The translations under genes and the position numbers were made by a program. A stretch of DNA of 29,626 nt from SFTH01 sp963643985 (GTDB lineage: Bacteria > Bacillota > Clostridia > Christensenellales > Aristaeellaceae): positions 1-29,626 of the forward strand of contig CAVINP010000013.1 of assembly GCA_963643985.1 (NCBI GenBank), given 5' to 3'. Position 1 is the stretch's first letter. The number at the start of each line of letters is the position of its first letter. Shown piece by piece: positions 1 through 6,896 of the stretch. A model generated the notes under the pieces. That model saw nothing but the letters and a program-made list of their open reading frames with translations. It had not been told where the DNA came from and searched no databases.

Positions 1-41
1 GTAATAAGATAGCTATACGATAATTTTTAACCCGTAAACAG

Positions 42-74
42 TGAAAGAAAAAAACAAACCCTCCGTACGGAGGG
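42..74 (-). terminator. Intrinsic terminator of the leftward gene
   Basis: A perfect dyad CCCTCC-GTAC-GGAGGG lies at 59-74. Read leftward it is followed by a T-rich tract, the complement of the A-run at 44-58. This is the structure of a rho-independent terminator for the leftward gene ending at 174. In the rightward direction there is no T-run, so it would not terminate there. Confidence 0.7.
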
Positions 75-91
75 CGAGGGAGGGAAAAGAG

Positions 92-181
92 ATGCATCAG
101 GGTCCGGATTATTTTTCGATAACGCTGTCGATCATCGCGATCGTCATTGCCGTAATAACGATCCTATTGCACTTCAGCTGA
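92..181 (+). CDS. Tiny hydrophobic single-span peptide (29 aa)
   Basis: A 29-codon ORF begins with ATG at 92, preceded by a strong Shine-Dalgarno (GGGAGGG at 78-84, 7-nt spacing), and stops at 179-181. After a polar N-terminus (MHQGPDYF) the rest is one transmembrane-like run rich in Ile, Val and Leu. Its 3' end overlaps the 3' end of the convergent leftward gene by 8 nt, and most of it is antisense to that gene's 3' untranslated region upstream of the terminator at 59-74. Size and layout resemble small membrane toxins of type I systems or holin-like peptides, but no family is recognised. No clear rightward promoter is visible; GATAAT at 19-24 is a weak -10 candidate. The strong RBS is the main argument that it is translated. 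Confidence 0.45.
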   Translation: MHQGPDYFSITLSIIAIVIAVITILLHFS

Positions 182-542
182 AGGGAAAGATGTGGCGGGA
201 CTGAAATTCGAGCAGCAGCGCCGCGAGGGATATGACAATGGCGGCGATGGAGAGGCCGCGCGTCCAATATTGCTCGATGCGGCTTTTGAAGTCGAGCTCG
301 AGATACGCCGAGCCGGTGCGGGTCAGGGCGGCGCTGACGGGGTTACAGGTGTCTACCCAGAGCGCTTCGATGTAGCCCAGACCTTCGAGCCTGCGGATGA
401 TGCGGCAGAAGTCCGGATCGGCGCGCAAGGCAGTGAATGCAGGGGCTTCAAGGGATACGATTCGGGTGTTCATGCGGTCCGACTGGGCAATGATGGTTTC
501 CATGTAGCGGTGCAACGTGCGATTGGGAATGCGCTTTGTCAT
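174..542 (-). CDS. Small membrane-anchored protein, possibly winged-helix
   Basis: This 122-residue protein is the only convincing leftward gene. The start at 542 has a perfect AGGAGG (complement of 550-555) seven bases upstream and a good promoter at 574-603, and an intrinsic terminator follows the gene. Residues about 15-85 look like a compact helical domain with a winged-helix flavour (a segment of the type VSAALTRTGSAYLELD is like the wing and helix of MarR-like proteins). Residues about 93-112 form one hydrophobic transmembrane segment (LSIAAIVISLAALLL), followed by a short polar tail. It is transcribed divergently from the Cro-like gene at 624, as in a phage control region, so a membrane-tethered regulatory or superinfection role is possible. 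That role is inference from position only; similar small HTH-plus-membrane proteins are uncharacterised. Confidence 0.7.
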   Translation of the reverse strand: MTKRIPNRTLHRYMETIIAQSDRMNTRIVSLEAPAFTALRADPDFCRIIRRLEGLGYIEALWVDTCNPVSAALTRTGSAYLELDFKSRIEQYWTRGLSIAAIVISLAALLLEFQSRHIFPFS

Positions 543-565
543 CGGGATGCCTCCTGTCTCGTTTT

Positions 566-594
566 TTGATTTGAGTATAACACAAGTGGATTAT
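566..594 (+). promoter_or_regulatory. Possible rightward early promoter
   Basis: TTGATT (566-571), a 17-nt spacer and GATTAT (589-594) make a moderate promoter facing the Cro-like gene. It overlaps the leftward promoter, so the two could exclude one another. The match is 4 of 6 in each box, so this is tentative. Confidence 0.35.
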
Positions 595-603
595 TACTTT
601 CAA
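574..603 (-). promoter_or_regulatory. Leftward sigma-70-type promoter
   Basis: On the minus strand TTGAAA (complement of 598-603), an 18-nt spacer and TATACT (complement of 574-579) form a near-consensus promoter. It lies about 30 nt upstream of the leftward start codon and within the divergent control region shared with the Cro-like gene. Confidence 0.65.
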
Positions 604-623
604 GAATAAAGGAGAAACTGAAA

Positions 624-812
624 ATGATCATCACAGACGAGCGGATCAAGAAGGGCCTGACGCAGAAAGAGCTGGCTGAGATGGTCGGTATTACGCAGGG
701 CTGGCTCAGCGGTATCGAGAGCGGGGCGCGCAGGCCTTCGGTCGCGGTGGCGAAGAAGATTGCCGGCGTGCTGGAGTTCGACTGGGCTGAATTGTTTGAT
801 GACGAAAAATGA
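624..812 (+). CDS. Cro/CI-type helix-turn-helix regulator (62 aa)
   Basis: A minimal XRE-family DNA-binding protein: nearly the whole chain is the five-helix HTH domain. The sequence LTQKELAEMVGITQGWLSGIESG (residues about 12-34) contains the canonical helix-turn-helix with Gln/Trp/Ser recognition residues, and the end (LEFDWAELF) is the usual last helix. The start is supported by AAAGGAG at 608-614, nine bases upstream. It is the first rightward gene, facing the leftward membrane protein across overlapping promoters, so it probably binds operators in 543-623. No dimerisation domain is present, as is normal for Cro-like proteins. Whether it acts as repressor or Cro cannot be told from sequence. 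Confidence 0.85.
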   Translation: MIITDERIKKGLTQKELAEMVGITQGWLSGIESGARRPSVAVAKKIAGVLEFDWAELFDDEK

Positions 813-1072
813 GCGAGTTTGTATGCATCGGTGAGGTATCGCTGAGGGATAAAACGGGAGAATACTCCGAAGCCGTGGCAGTGTATGTGCGGCGGGAGGA
901 CCTGAAGCGGATCACGGTGGGCGATCTGGTGGAGACATTTGCGAGGATACTGGCGAATGTGCGGGAGACGAACCCCTCCACCGCTGACGCGGTCCCCCTC
1001 CCCTTTCAGGGGCGGCAAGGGAAAAACGGAGAGGCAACGAAAGAGGGCGGAGGTAGGGCATGGGATACATAA
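809..1072 (+). CDS. Unknown small protein with repeat-derived C-terminus
   Basis: An 87-residue protein whose start overlaps the upstream stop (ATGA at 809-812), implying translational coupling to the HTH gene. Residues 1 to about 53 look like a normal small alpha/beta phage protein (start MSEFVCIGEVSLRDKTGEYS) of no recognised family. From about residue 55 the sequence (NPSTADAVPLPFQGRQG) is the in-frame translation of repeat A at 971-1021, so the last third is not ancestral protein sequence. The original stop was probably lost or displaced when the repeat arrived. The ORF runs 13 nt into the primase-helicase gene, whose RBS lies inside it. Confidence 0.6.
   Translation: MSEFVCIGEVSLRDKTGEYSEAVAVYVRREDLKRITVGDLVETFARILANVRETNPSTADAVPLPFQGRQGKNGEATKEGGGRAWDT
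971..1021 (+). repeat. Repeat A, copy 1
   Basis: AACCCCTCC, a small hairpin (ACCGC/GCGGT), then CTCCCC-TTTCA-GGGGCGG and CAAGGG. It is translated within the C-terminus of the gene at 809. Confidence 0.85.
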
Positions 1073-3816
1073 CGCTGCAGGGCATATTGCAGATGCTGCA
1101 CGTGGTCAAAGGCCCGAGCGGGAGCGGCGAATATCTGGCACGATGCCCGGCGCACGATGACCGGCAGGCCAGCCTGTGCGTGAAGGAAGGCGACAAGGGC
1201 ATACTGCTCAAGTGCCAGGCCGGGTGCAGCGCGGAGATGATATGCTCGCGCATCGGCGTTGAGATGAAGGATCTTTTCAAGGAGTCCGGCAAGCCGGCGG
1301 CCAGAAAAAAAACAACGCCGGCGAAAGCGCAGGACAAGCCGCCGATTAAGATCACGGACGTGAAGACATACAAGAGCTTTGACGAAGCCTTCGGCCATAT
1401 CGGCAAGATCGAAGCGACGTACAACTACACCGACGAGCAGGGCAAGCTGCGATTCACGGTTTGCAGGATCATGCCGCCGGACGGCAAGAAGACATTCCGG
1501 CAGTGCCGTCCCGCGGATATGAGCGTGAACGGGTTCCCGATCGTGGCGGGTGTGCCGATGGGCGTGCGCAGCGGCATCATATACCAGCTGCCGGCGGTGA
1601 AGCGGGCCATTGAGGGCGACAAGCCGGTGTTCGTGGTGGAAGGCGAAAAGGATGTCCACACCATGGTCACGATGGGCTATACGGCCACGACGTCGCCGAT
1701 GGGCGCGGATCACTGGGACGCGAAGCACGGCGAGCAGCTCAAGTACGCCGATGTCGTGATTATCCCGGATAACGACGCACCGGGCGAAAAGTACGCAAAG
1801 GCCGTGACCGATACCGTGATGGGCCTGGCGCGGCGGGTGCGGGTGATCCATCTGAGCGACGCGGTACCGGAGCTTTCCGAGCACGGCGACGTGACGGATC
1901 TGGCGAACATGGTCGGCATGGCCCGGACCAAAGAGATCATCGAGATGCTGGTTCAGAACGCCGAAGCGCTGCGCGAGGATCCGTATCAGGAAGCATGCCG
2001 GGTGTTTAAGAGCATCAACAGCTATGACGTGGAAGACGGGTGCATCCGCAAGATCGGCGAAAAGGGCACGCGCACGCTGAGCACGTTCACGGCGCTGCCG
2101 GTGTACGAAGTGACGAAGGATGACGGCGTGACCAGCAGCAAGCTGCTCGAGATCGACGGCTGGACAGTTGGCGGAAAGCCGCTGCCGCGCATCAGCGTGC
2201 CGATCAAGGCGTTTCAGGCGATGGGCTGGCCGATGGAAAACTGGGGGCTGGCGGCGAACATCATGCCGGGGAACGCCGTCCGGGATCAGCTTCGCAGCGT
2301 GATCGCCGAGGCCGGCGCGAAGGTGGCCAAGCGGCGCACGATCTACACGCACACCGGCTGGCGCGAGGTGGGCGGCAAGTGGGCGTATCTGTATCAGGGC
2401 GGGTGCATCGGCGCAAAGGACGTGTCCGTGGACATGGGCACGGGGCTTGAGCACTATACGCTGGATACGGAGTGCGGCATGAAGCTGGTGGATGCCATCG
2501 ACATCGTAAACCGGATCGGCAGCGTGATCCGCCCGGGCGTGGCCGTGCCGCTGCTGGGCGTGGTGTTTCTGGCACCGCTTCGGGAGTTTCTGCTGAAAGC
2601 CAAATGCCCGCCGGCGTTTATCACGTTTATCAAGGGCGCCAGCTCCACGCAGAAGAGCACGGCGGCATCGCTGTTCTTAAGCTTCTTCGGGGACTTTCAT
2701 AACAAGAGCATGCCGGCGAACTTCGGCGATACCGCCAACTATATCCGAACGAAGGCATTTCTGCTCAAGGATACACTGCTGGTGATCGACGACTATCATC
2801 CGCAGACCAGCATCCAGGAGCGGCGCAAGATGGAAGCCACCGCCCAGAGCCTGAGCCGCGCCTTCGGCGATCTGGCAGAGCGCGGACGCATGAGCGCGGA
2901 TCTGAGCCTGCAGGCCAGCAAGCCGCCCAGATGCATTGCACTGATGACGGGCGAACAGCTGCCGGACATCGGGCCTTCGGGCGTGAACCGATTCTACACG
3001 ATCGATGTGGCGCAGGGTGATATCCCCAGGGGCGATGCGCTGACGGAACTGCAGCAGCAGGCGCGGGACGGGGTGTTCCGAAGGGTGATGCGCAAGTACA
3101 TCGAATGGCTGCTGCCGCAGGCCGGGAAGCTGCCCGGGATGCTCGGCCGGGGCTTTACGGAATACCGCAGCCGGGCGACCCGGCTGATGGCCGGGAAGGG
3201 CGTGCACGGGCGAACGGTTGAAGCGATCGCGCACATCATGGTGGGGCTGACGTTCATGATGTACTACTTCGAGGATGCCGGCTACGTGGATCACAATACC
3301 GCGCAGGCGGTGATCGAGGATTACTGGACGATCGTCGCCCAGAACAGCGACGACCAGATCGAAGCCAGCCGGGAAGATTCGCCGACGAGCCTGTTCATGC
3401 GGGCGATCAGCGAGATGCTCACGAGCAAGGTGCTGCGGGTGGTCGGCCTGGGTGACGGGCTCGATCCGAAAGTGCCCGAGAAAGGTATGGCCGGATATGC
3501 CGACGGCGAGTATTACTATCTGATGGGCGATACGGTGCTGGGCGCGGTGGTGCGGTTCTACAAGGATCAGGATCGGGTTTTTCCGCTGCAGCGTGCGGCG
3601 CTGTACAAGATGCTTCGGGAAGAGAAGATCATCGACGTGGGCAAGGACAACAAGCCGACCAGAGTGAAGCGATTGCCCAGCGGCAAGACGGAGCGTTTCC
3701 TCTGGGTGCCACGGTGGCGGCTCGACGGCGGCGATGATCCGAATGCAAAGATCGAACAGGAAAAGATGCAGTTTAAGGTCATGGACGAGAGCGATATACC
3801 GGAGGAATTGAGGTGA
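1060..3816 (+). CDS. Primase-helicase fusion (zinc finger, TOPRIM, DUF927-type ATPase)
   Basis: A 918-residue replication protein. Residues 29-56 form a DnaG-like zinc finger (C29-x2-H32 and C52-x3-C56). Residues about 185-260 are a TOPRIM domain with the acidic motifs VEGEKD (193-198) and PDND (236-239) that bind metal in primases. The C-terminal half is a DUF927-type ATPase/helicase with a Walker A variant GASSTQKST (526-534) and Walker B LLVIDD (573-578). The combination should make primers and unwind DNA at the phage origin. The ATG at 1060 has GGAGGT at 1049-1054. The architecture matches known clostridial phage and mobile-element replication proteins. It is long and intact with no repeat insertions, unlike its neighbours on both sides. 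Family assignment is firm; helicase polarity and primer type are not inferable. Confidence 0.92.
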   Translation: MGYITLQGILQMLHVVKGPSGSGEYLARCPAHDDRQASLCVKEGDKGILLKCQAGCSAEMICSRIGVEMKDLFKESGKPAARKKTTPAKAQDKPPIKITDVKTYKSFDEAFGHIGKIEATYNYTDEQGKLRFTVCRIMPPDGKKTFRQCRPADMSVNGFPIVAGVPMGVRSGIIYQLPAVKRAIEGDKPVFVVEGEKDVHTMVTMGYTATTSPMGADHWDAKHGEQLKYADVVIIPDNDAPGEKYAKAVTDTVMGLARRVRVIHLSDAVPELSEHGDVTDLANMVGMARTKEIIEMLVQNAEALREDPYQEACRVFKSINSYDVEDGCIRKIGEKGTRTLSTFTALPVYEVTKDDGVTSSKLLEIDGWTVGGKPLPRISVPIKAFQAMGWPMENWGLAANIMPGNAVRDQLRSVIAEAGAKVAKRRTIYTHTGWREVGGKWAYLYQGGCIGAKDVSVDMGTGLEHYTLDTECGMKLVDAIDIVNRIGSVIRPGVAVPLLGVVFLAPLREFLLKAKCPPAFITFIKGASSTQKSTAASLFLSFFGDFHNKSMPANFGDTANYIRTKAFLLKDTLLVIDDYHPQTSIQERRKMEATAQSLSRAFGDLAERGRMSADLSLQASKPPRCIALMTGEQLPDIGPSGVNRFYTIDVAQGDIPRGDALTELQQQARDGVFRRVMRKYIEWLLPQAGKLPGMLGRGFTEYRSRATRLMAGKGVHGRTVEAIAHIMVGLTFMMYYFEDAGYVDHNTAQAVIEDYWTIVAQNSDDQIEASREDSPTSLFMRAISEMLTSKVLRVVGLGDGLDPKVPEKGMAGYADGEYYYLMGDTVLGAVVRFYKDQDRVFPLQRAALYKMLREEKIIDVGKDNKPTRVKRLPSGKTERFLWVPRWRLDGGDDPNAKIEQEKMQFKVMDESDIPEELR

Positions 3817-4280
3817 CGGAAATGGTGATTGAAAGGTGCATATTCTGCGGAAGAGTGATTCCGAAGGGCCAGAGACGGTGCAGGTGCGAGGAAGAGAAAA
3901 GCGACGACGTGGACGCTTTTGGGAGACAACAAACCCCTCCACCGCAAGCGGTCTTGAGTGCGTTTCAAGGGAGGCAAGGGGTTGAGATACAGCGCGGTGC
4001 GTTTCAGGGGAGGCAAGGGGAACGGGGCGGCAAGGAACGGGCGAAGTGCCCGAGATTCCGCGACCGGAACGATTACCAGGGCGTGAGCCGCATCGGCTGC
4101 GGACGAGACAGCATGCAGCTGCGGTTCGCTTCGGAGCATGAGCGGGACGAGCACTACAGGGAATACTGCTGCGGCCGCTGCAATGAGTGCGAATGGTTCG
4201 GGTTGAACCCCTCCGGCGCTTCGCGCCACCTCCCCTTTCAGGGGCGGCAGGGGATGCTCGGGGAAAAGCGGCAACATTAA
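3813..4280 (+). CDS. Cysteine-rich zinc-ribbon protein inflated by repeats
   Basis: A 155-residue ORF starting with GTG at 3813 (GGAGG at 3801-3805, overlapping the previous stop). Two conserved-looking Cys clusters are visible: CIFCGRVIPKGQRRCRC near the N-terminus, and CPRF...GCGRD...CCGRCNEC in the middle to C-terminal half, typical of small zinc-binding phage proteins. Everything between and after them is translated repeat: one B copy (KSDDVDAFG), an A copy (AFQGRQG), a partial A copy (GAFQGRQG) and a final A copy (NPSGASRHLPFQGRQG). The two zinc segments may have been separate genes joined when repeats removed a stop, or one gene split by insertions. Function is unknown; binding of nucleic acid or protein is plausible but unproven. 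Confidence 0.6.
   Translation: MTEMVIERCIFCGRVIPKGQRRCRCEEEKSDDVDAFGRQQTPPPQAVLSAFQGRQGVEIQRGAFQGRQGERGGKERAKCPRFRDRNDYQGVSRIGCGRDSMQLRFASEHERDEHYREYCCGRCNECEWFGLNPSGASRHLPFQGRQGMLGEKRQH
3897..3920 (+). repeat. Repeat B, copy 1
   Basis: A 24-bp near-palindrome with outer arms AAAAGCG and CGCTTTT and the divergent core ACGACGTGGA. It is translated in frame as KSDDVDAF. Confidence 0.85.
3932..3981 (+). repeat. Repeat A, copy 2 (variant)
   Basis: It begins AACCCCTCC with hairpin ACCGC/GCGGT, but the left arm of the second hairpin is replaced by GAGTGCGTTTCA before AGGGAGGCAAGGGG. It lies inside the zinc-ribbon ORF. Confidence 0.75.
3998..4020 (+). repeat. Repeat A, partial copy
   Basis: Only the right half remains (GTGCGTTTCAGGGG then AGGCAAGGGG). 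It shares the GTGCGTTTCA variant with the copies at 3961 and 4321. Confidence 0.65.
4206..4253 (+). repeat. Repeat A, copy 3
   Basis: Full copy with hairpin GGCGC-TTC-GCGCC and CCTCCCC-TTTCA-GGGGCGG. It encodes the last part of the zinc-ribbon ORF. Its right end with the following bases (from 4241) recurs at 4331, a 90-bp local duplication. Confidence 0.85.
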
Positions 4281-4323
4281 AGCAGTCGCCGCACTGCCGA
4301 AATCAGCGAAGCGGGCTTCGGTG

Positions 4324-4343
4324 CGTTTCAGGGGCGGCAGGGG
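4324..4343 (+). repeat. Repeat A, partial copy in a 90-bp duplication
   Basis: The segment starting GGGGCGGCAGGGGATGCTCG at 4241 recurs at 4331, so the A-to-B junction has been duplicated. The first duplicate carries a decayed B element (about 4264-4279); the second carries an intact one. Confidence 0.7.
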
Positions 4344-4354
4344 ATGCTCGGGGA

Positions 4355-4378
4355 AAAAGCGACAACGTTGACGCTTTT
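4355..4378 (+). repeat. Repeat B, copy 2
   Basis: Best-matched copy: the 24-bp dyad has a single mismatched A:A pair, with core CAACGTTG. It lies in the 133-bp gap before the DUF3102-like gene, about 20 bp upstream of its Shine-Dalgarno. The rest of the gap (4281-4413) is repeat material. Confidence 0.85.
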
Positions 4379-4413
4379 GAGATAAAACGAAATAACGAAG
4401 GGAGAAGATTGAA

Positions 4414-5640
4414 ATGAGAGATGAGCAGGGAATGAAGGCAACCTTCGACAGGAGCGCGATCAAGAAGATCGCCCGGGAATGGGGTCTGCTGGGCACCAAT
4501 ATGGATGCATCGACGCTGGCCGGCGAGCTGCGCAGCAGGTACGGCAAGGTCTATCAGGGCGGTGCGAACGATGAGTATGATTACGAGTGCGATTGTGGCG
4601 GCATCACGATCAATCGCCTGAGGGGTCGTACGCCCGGCAATTTCAGCTGGATCAGCTTCGCCAAAGAGATTATCGCGATCAGCGATGAACACAGCGGCGC
4701 GCTGATCGACGCGGCAGCCGCCCGCAAGACGATAGAAGCGCAGATCGGCGTATACATGCGCGGGGCGTATCAGAACATGGTCGAGGTCGGGCGCTGCTTG
4801 GTGCGCGCCAAGGAAGAGAAGATCGTGCCGCACGGCGAGTGGGAAGGTTGGGTGCAGGCGCAGACCGGGTTTACCGTCCGCCAGGCGCAGCGGCTGATGC
4901 AGGCGGCCAAGGCCGTCCCGGCGGGCAGCGCGATGGCGCAGCTGCCGATCAGCAAAATACAGCTGCTGCTGGCGCTGCCCGAGGAAGAGCGCGAGGTGAA
5001 GGCACAGAGAGTGCTGACGGACAACACCACCGTGGAGCAGCTTCGGCAGGAGATCAAGGCCGCCAAGGATGCCGGCGAGGAAAAGGTGAAGCAGGTTCGC
5101 GCGCAGCTGGATCAGGTGATCGGCCTGCGGATGGAAGCCGAAAAGAAATTGCAGGCGCTCGAGGCGCAGCTGAAGGATCAGGGCGACAATGATGAGGTCA
5201 GGCAGCTGCGACAGGAGCTTGAAGAGATGGAACAGTACGCCGCCGAACAGGCCCGGGCGCGGAAACAGGCGCAGGAGGAACTGCTCAACGCGCGGATGAG
5301 CGGAAACGATTCGAGCGAGCATCACCGCTTCGGGGCTGCGGATCTGGATCAGGCGGTGAGAGCGTTTATCGGTGATGCCGGGATCATCGGCCAGATGGGC
5401 GCGGAGCTGTCAAGGCTCGATCAGCAGACCAGGAGCGACATGCTGCGGCAGGTGGCTCGGGTGGCGCAGTGGGTGGAGGATGCCCGCAAAGCGCTCAATA
5501 CGCATCTGATCGACGCACCGGAGTCTTCGCTTCGCGAAGTTTCCGGCAGCGCCGTGCCGGAATCCGAAGGATTCGCACGGGCTGGTCGCGCCTGCGAAAC
5601 GTCGCAGTGGCGCGACTGCTCTAAAGGGAGGTGCATCTGA
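4414..5640 (+). CDS. DUF3102-like coiled-coil protein
   Basis: A 408-residue protein with AAGGGAG at 4398-4404 before the ATG. Residues about 1-90 are a small N-terminal domain of unknown type. Residues about 95-190 resemble DUF3102, a helical domain common in phage and plasmid early genes (the stretch AYQNMVEVGRCLVRAKEEKI followed by FTVRQAQRLM suggests a ParB/KorB-like helical fold). Residues about 195-300 are a long charged coiled coil, with a helical segment after it. From about residue 370 the chain (SSLREVSGSAVPES and onward) is translated from repeat C copy 1. The unusual Cys/Trp-rich end (CETSQWRDCSKGRCI) is therefore element-derived, and the native protein probably ended near residue 368. 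Role probably in replication or DNA maintenance, from position and family. Confidence 0.75.
   Translation: MRDEQGMKATFDRSAIKKIAREWGLLGTNMDASTLAGELRSRYGKVYQGGANDEYDYECDCGGITINRLRGRTPGNFSWISFAKEIIAISDEHSGALIDAAAARKTIEAQIGVYMRGAYQNMVEVGRCLVRAKEEKIVPHGEWEGWVQAQTGFTVRQAQRLMQAAKAVPAGSAMAQLPISKIQLLLALPEEEREVKAQRVLTDNTTVEQLRQEIKAAKDAGEEKVKQVRAQLDQVIGLRMEAEKKLQALEAQLKDQGDNDEVRQLRQELEEMEQYAAEQARARKQAQEELLNARMSGNDSSEHHRFGAADLDQAVRAFIGDAGIIGQMGAELSRLDQQTRSDMLRQVARVAQWVEDARKALNTHLIDAPESSLREVSGSAVPESEGFARAGRACETSQWRDCSKGRCI
5515..5622 (+). repeat. Repeat C, copy 1 (three hairpins)
   Basis: Hairpin 1: CCGGA (5518-5522) with TCCGG (5542-5546) enclosing CTTCGC-TTC-GCGAAG. Hairpin 2: CAGC (5547-5550) with GCTG (5581-5584), CCGTGC with GCACGG, and GAATCC-GAA-GGATTC. 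Hairpin 3: GTCGCGCC (5585-5592) with GGCGCGAC (5609-5616) enclosing TGCGA-AACG-TCGCA. It encodes the end of the DUF3102-like ORF and ends just before the next gene's RBS. Confidence 0.85.
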
Positions 5641-6047
5641 TGAACAGCATTGTCAAAATCAAACCGGATGAGAACCAGATGGTGCCGATGAGTCAGGTCA
5701 TGGACGCGCTGACCGGCATGGCGATGCTGCTGCGCAACACCAACGAGCGCATGGCGGCGCTGGAGCAGGAAGTGAAGCGCCTCACCAAGGTGACGCCCGC
5801 CCAGGCGAACGATATCAACGACAGGATGCGCAAGAGGGCTTCGGCGCTCTGCCGGCAGCACCGGATCAGCGGCAGCGAAAAGGCCGTGACCGGCGCAATC
5901 CGAAAAGACGTGAAGCGGCTGATGGGCATCGGCACGGCGCGGGAGTTGCCGCGGGGCGATTATCAGGAAGTACTCCGGCTGATTGAAGGCTGGGACGACT
6001 TCGATGTGATACTTAAGATCAAGAGGGAGGCGCGGAAAAATGTCTGA
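5640..6047 (+). CDS. ORF6C-domain phage protein (135 aa)
   Basis: A 135-residue protein. ATG at 5640 is preferred over GTG at 5631 because GGGAGG at 5626-5631 sits 8 nt upstream of it and it forms a TGATG overlap with the preceding stop. Residues about 20-50 are helical (LLRNTNERMAALEQEVKRLT), and the C-terminal about 80 residues (VTPAQANDINDRMRKRASALC and onward) match the ORF6C domain found at the C-terminus of phage antirepressors. No N-terminal Bro, AntA or KilA-N domain is present, so this is a stand-alone ORF6C protein. It probably acts in phage regulation or by binding DNA; the target is unknown. Confidence 0.75.
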   Translation: MNSIVKIKPDENQMVPMSQVMDALTGMAMLLRNTNERMAALEQEVKRLTKVTPAQANDINDRMRKRASALCRQHRISGSEKAVTGAIRKDVKRLMGIGTARELPRGDYQEVLRLIEGWDDFDVILKIKREARKNV

Positions 6048-6516
6048 GATCAAACAGTTGAATGGCCGAGAGCGCCGCGCCATGGAACATCTGATTGCGT
6101 TTATCAGCTATACGGCCGCCGATCCGGAATCGCTGAAGGATCGGCTCAAGACGATTCCCAACGGGTGGCGCGACTGGCAGCTGATGAATGCCATGAGCAA
6201 AAAGCTGTATCCGGCGCTTTTGAACACGCTGACGGACAGCCAGTATGTGCAGTTTAAGAAGCTGGAAAAGTACGGCACCTGCGTCATTCAAGTTCAGGCG
6301 GCTGCCAAGGGCAACGATTATGATTTTGTGCGCATGAGTGCGCTGAAGAAGATCATCCAGGTGGCGGTCGAGGAAGCGTGCAGCTTGTGCGTCAAGACCG
6401 ATGCCGAGTGCCGCGGGTGCAAGCTCAGGAAGGCGTTTATGGAGATCTGCCCGCTGTACGAGGTTCCGAAACATGGCTGCGGGTATCGGGAACTGGAACG
6501 GGAAGACCTGGAGTGA
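6040..6516 (+). CDS. Helical protein with C-terminal cysteine cluster
   Basis: A 158-residue protein whose start (GGGAGG at 6025-6030) overlaps the upstream gene by 8 nt. The N-terminal two thirds are helical and charged. The C-terminal third has a Cys cluster (CSLC, CRGCK, ICPLYEV, GCGY) that could bind zinc. The plan of a helical body followed by a Cys-rich tail is like DUF5651-type proteins of Firmicutes phages, but I assign that only loosely. It sits in the tightly coupled early operon between the ORF6C protein and a membrane-anchored coiled-coil protein. No catalytic motif is seen. Confidence 0.6.
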   Translation: MSEIKQLNGRERRAMEHLIAFISYTAADPESLKDRLKTIPNGWRDWQLMNAMSKKLYPALLNTLTDSQYVQFKKLEKYGTCVIQVQAAAKGNDYDFVRMSALKKIIQVAVEEACSLCVKTDAECRGCKLRKAFMEICPLYEVPKHGCGYRELEREDLE

Positions 6517-6533
6517 ATTTGGAGGTAAGAGAA

Positions 6534-6896
6534 ATGGTAAAGCATATTCCGTGCGAGGTATGTGCGCACTCTGTCGGGGGCGTGGATTGCGGCCAGAATA
6601 TCGAAAAGGAATGCCGGGAGGGCGGCGGATATGAGAGCTTTAAACCGCATGAGCTGGCGATGCTCGATAAAAAGGATATCGAGCTGTATATCAATGCGCT
6701 GGAGAAAACCAACGACAGGCTGATGGGCATTGTGACGGAGCGCAATGCGGAGATCGAAGAATTGGAAAAAGAGCTTGAAGCATACAAGCCCGGCAAGCTT
6801 GAGAGAACCATGCAGTGGTCGGTGACGGTGCTGGCCTGGGCGTGCCTGGGCGTGCTGCTCTGGCGGGTGGCCGAGCAGTTGGGGTGGCTGGTATGA
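6534..6896 (+). CDS. Cys-motif, coiled-coil, C-terminal membrane anchor protein
   Basis: A 120-residue protein. The ATG at 6534 follows GGAGG at 6521-6525; the frame is open further upstream, but that part only shadows the previous gene. Residues about 6-26 carry Cys residues (CEVCAHSVGGVDC...C) resembling a small zinc-binding motif. Residues about 48-86 form a coiled coil (INALEKTNDRLMGIVTERNA and onward). The last about 24 residues are a transmembrane segment (VTVLAWACLGVLLW). It is therefore a tail-anchored membrane protein with a cytoplasmic zinc/coiled-coil head. No family with known function is recognised. Its stop overlaps the next start (ATGA). Confidence 0.6.
   Translation: MVKHIPCEVCAHSVGGVDCGQNIEKECREGGGYESFKPHELAMLDKKDIELYINALEKTNDRLMGIVTERNAEIEELEKELEAYKPGKLERTMQWSVTVLAWACLGVLLWRVAEQLGWLV

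Noticed and set aside
192..569. 125-codon rightward ORF over the leftward gene
   Set aside because: Leftward gene has promoter, RBS, terminator and a membrane segment; the rightward frame has none of these.
1006..2454. Long open frame on the minus strand (482 codons)
   Set aside because: It lies antisense to the well-supported primase-helicase gene, has no family resemblance and is a by-product of high GC content.
2677..3942. Long minus-strand open frame (421 codons)
   Set aside because: Antisense to the same primase-helicase; composition is arginine/histidine/proline-rich as expected for a shadow frame.
4187..4417. 76-codon ORF after the zinc-ribbon gene
   Set aside because: It is almost entirely translation of repeat A and B in another frame and has no good RBS.
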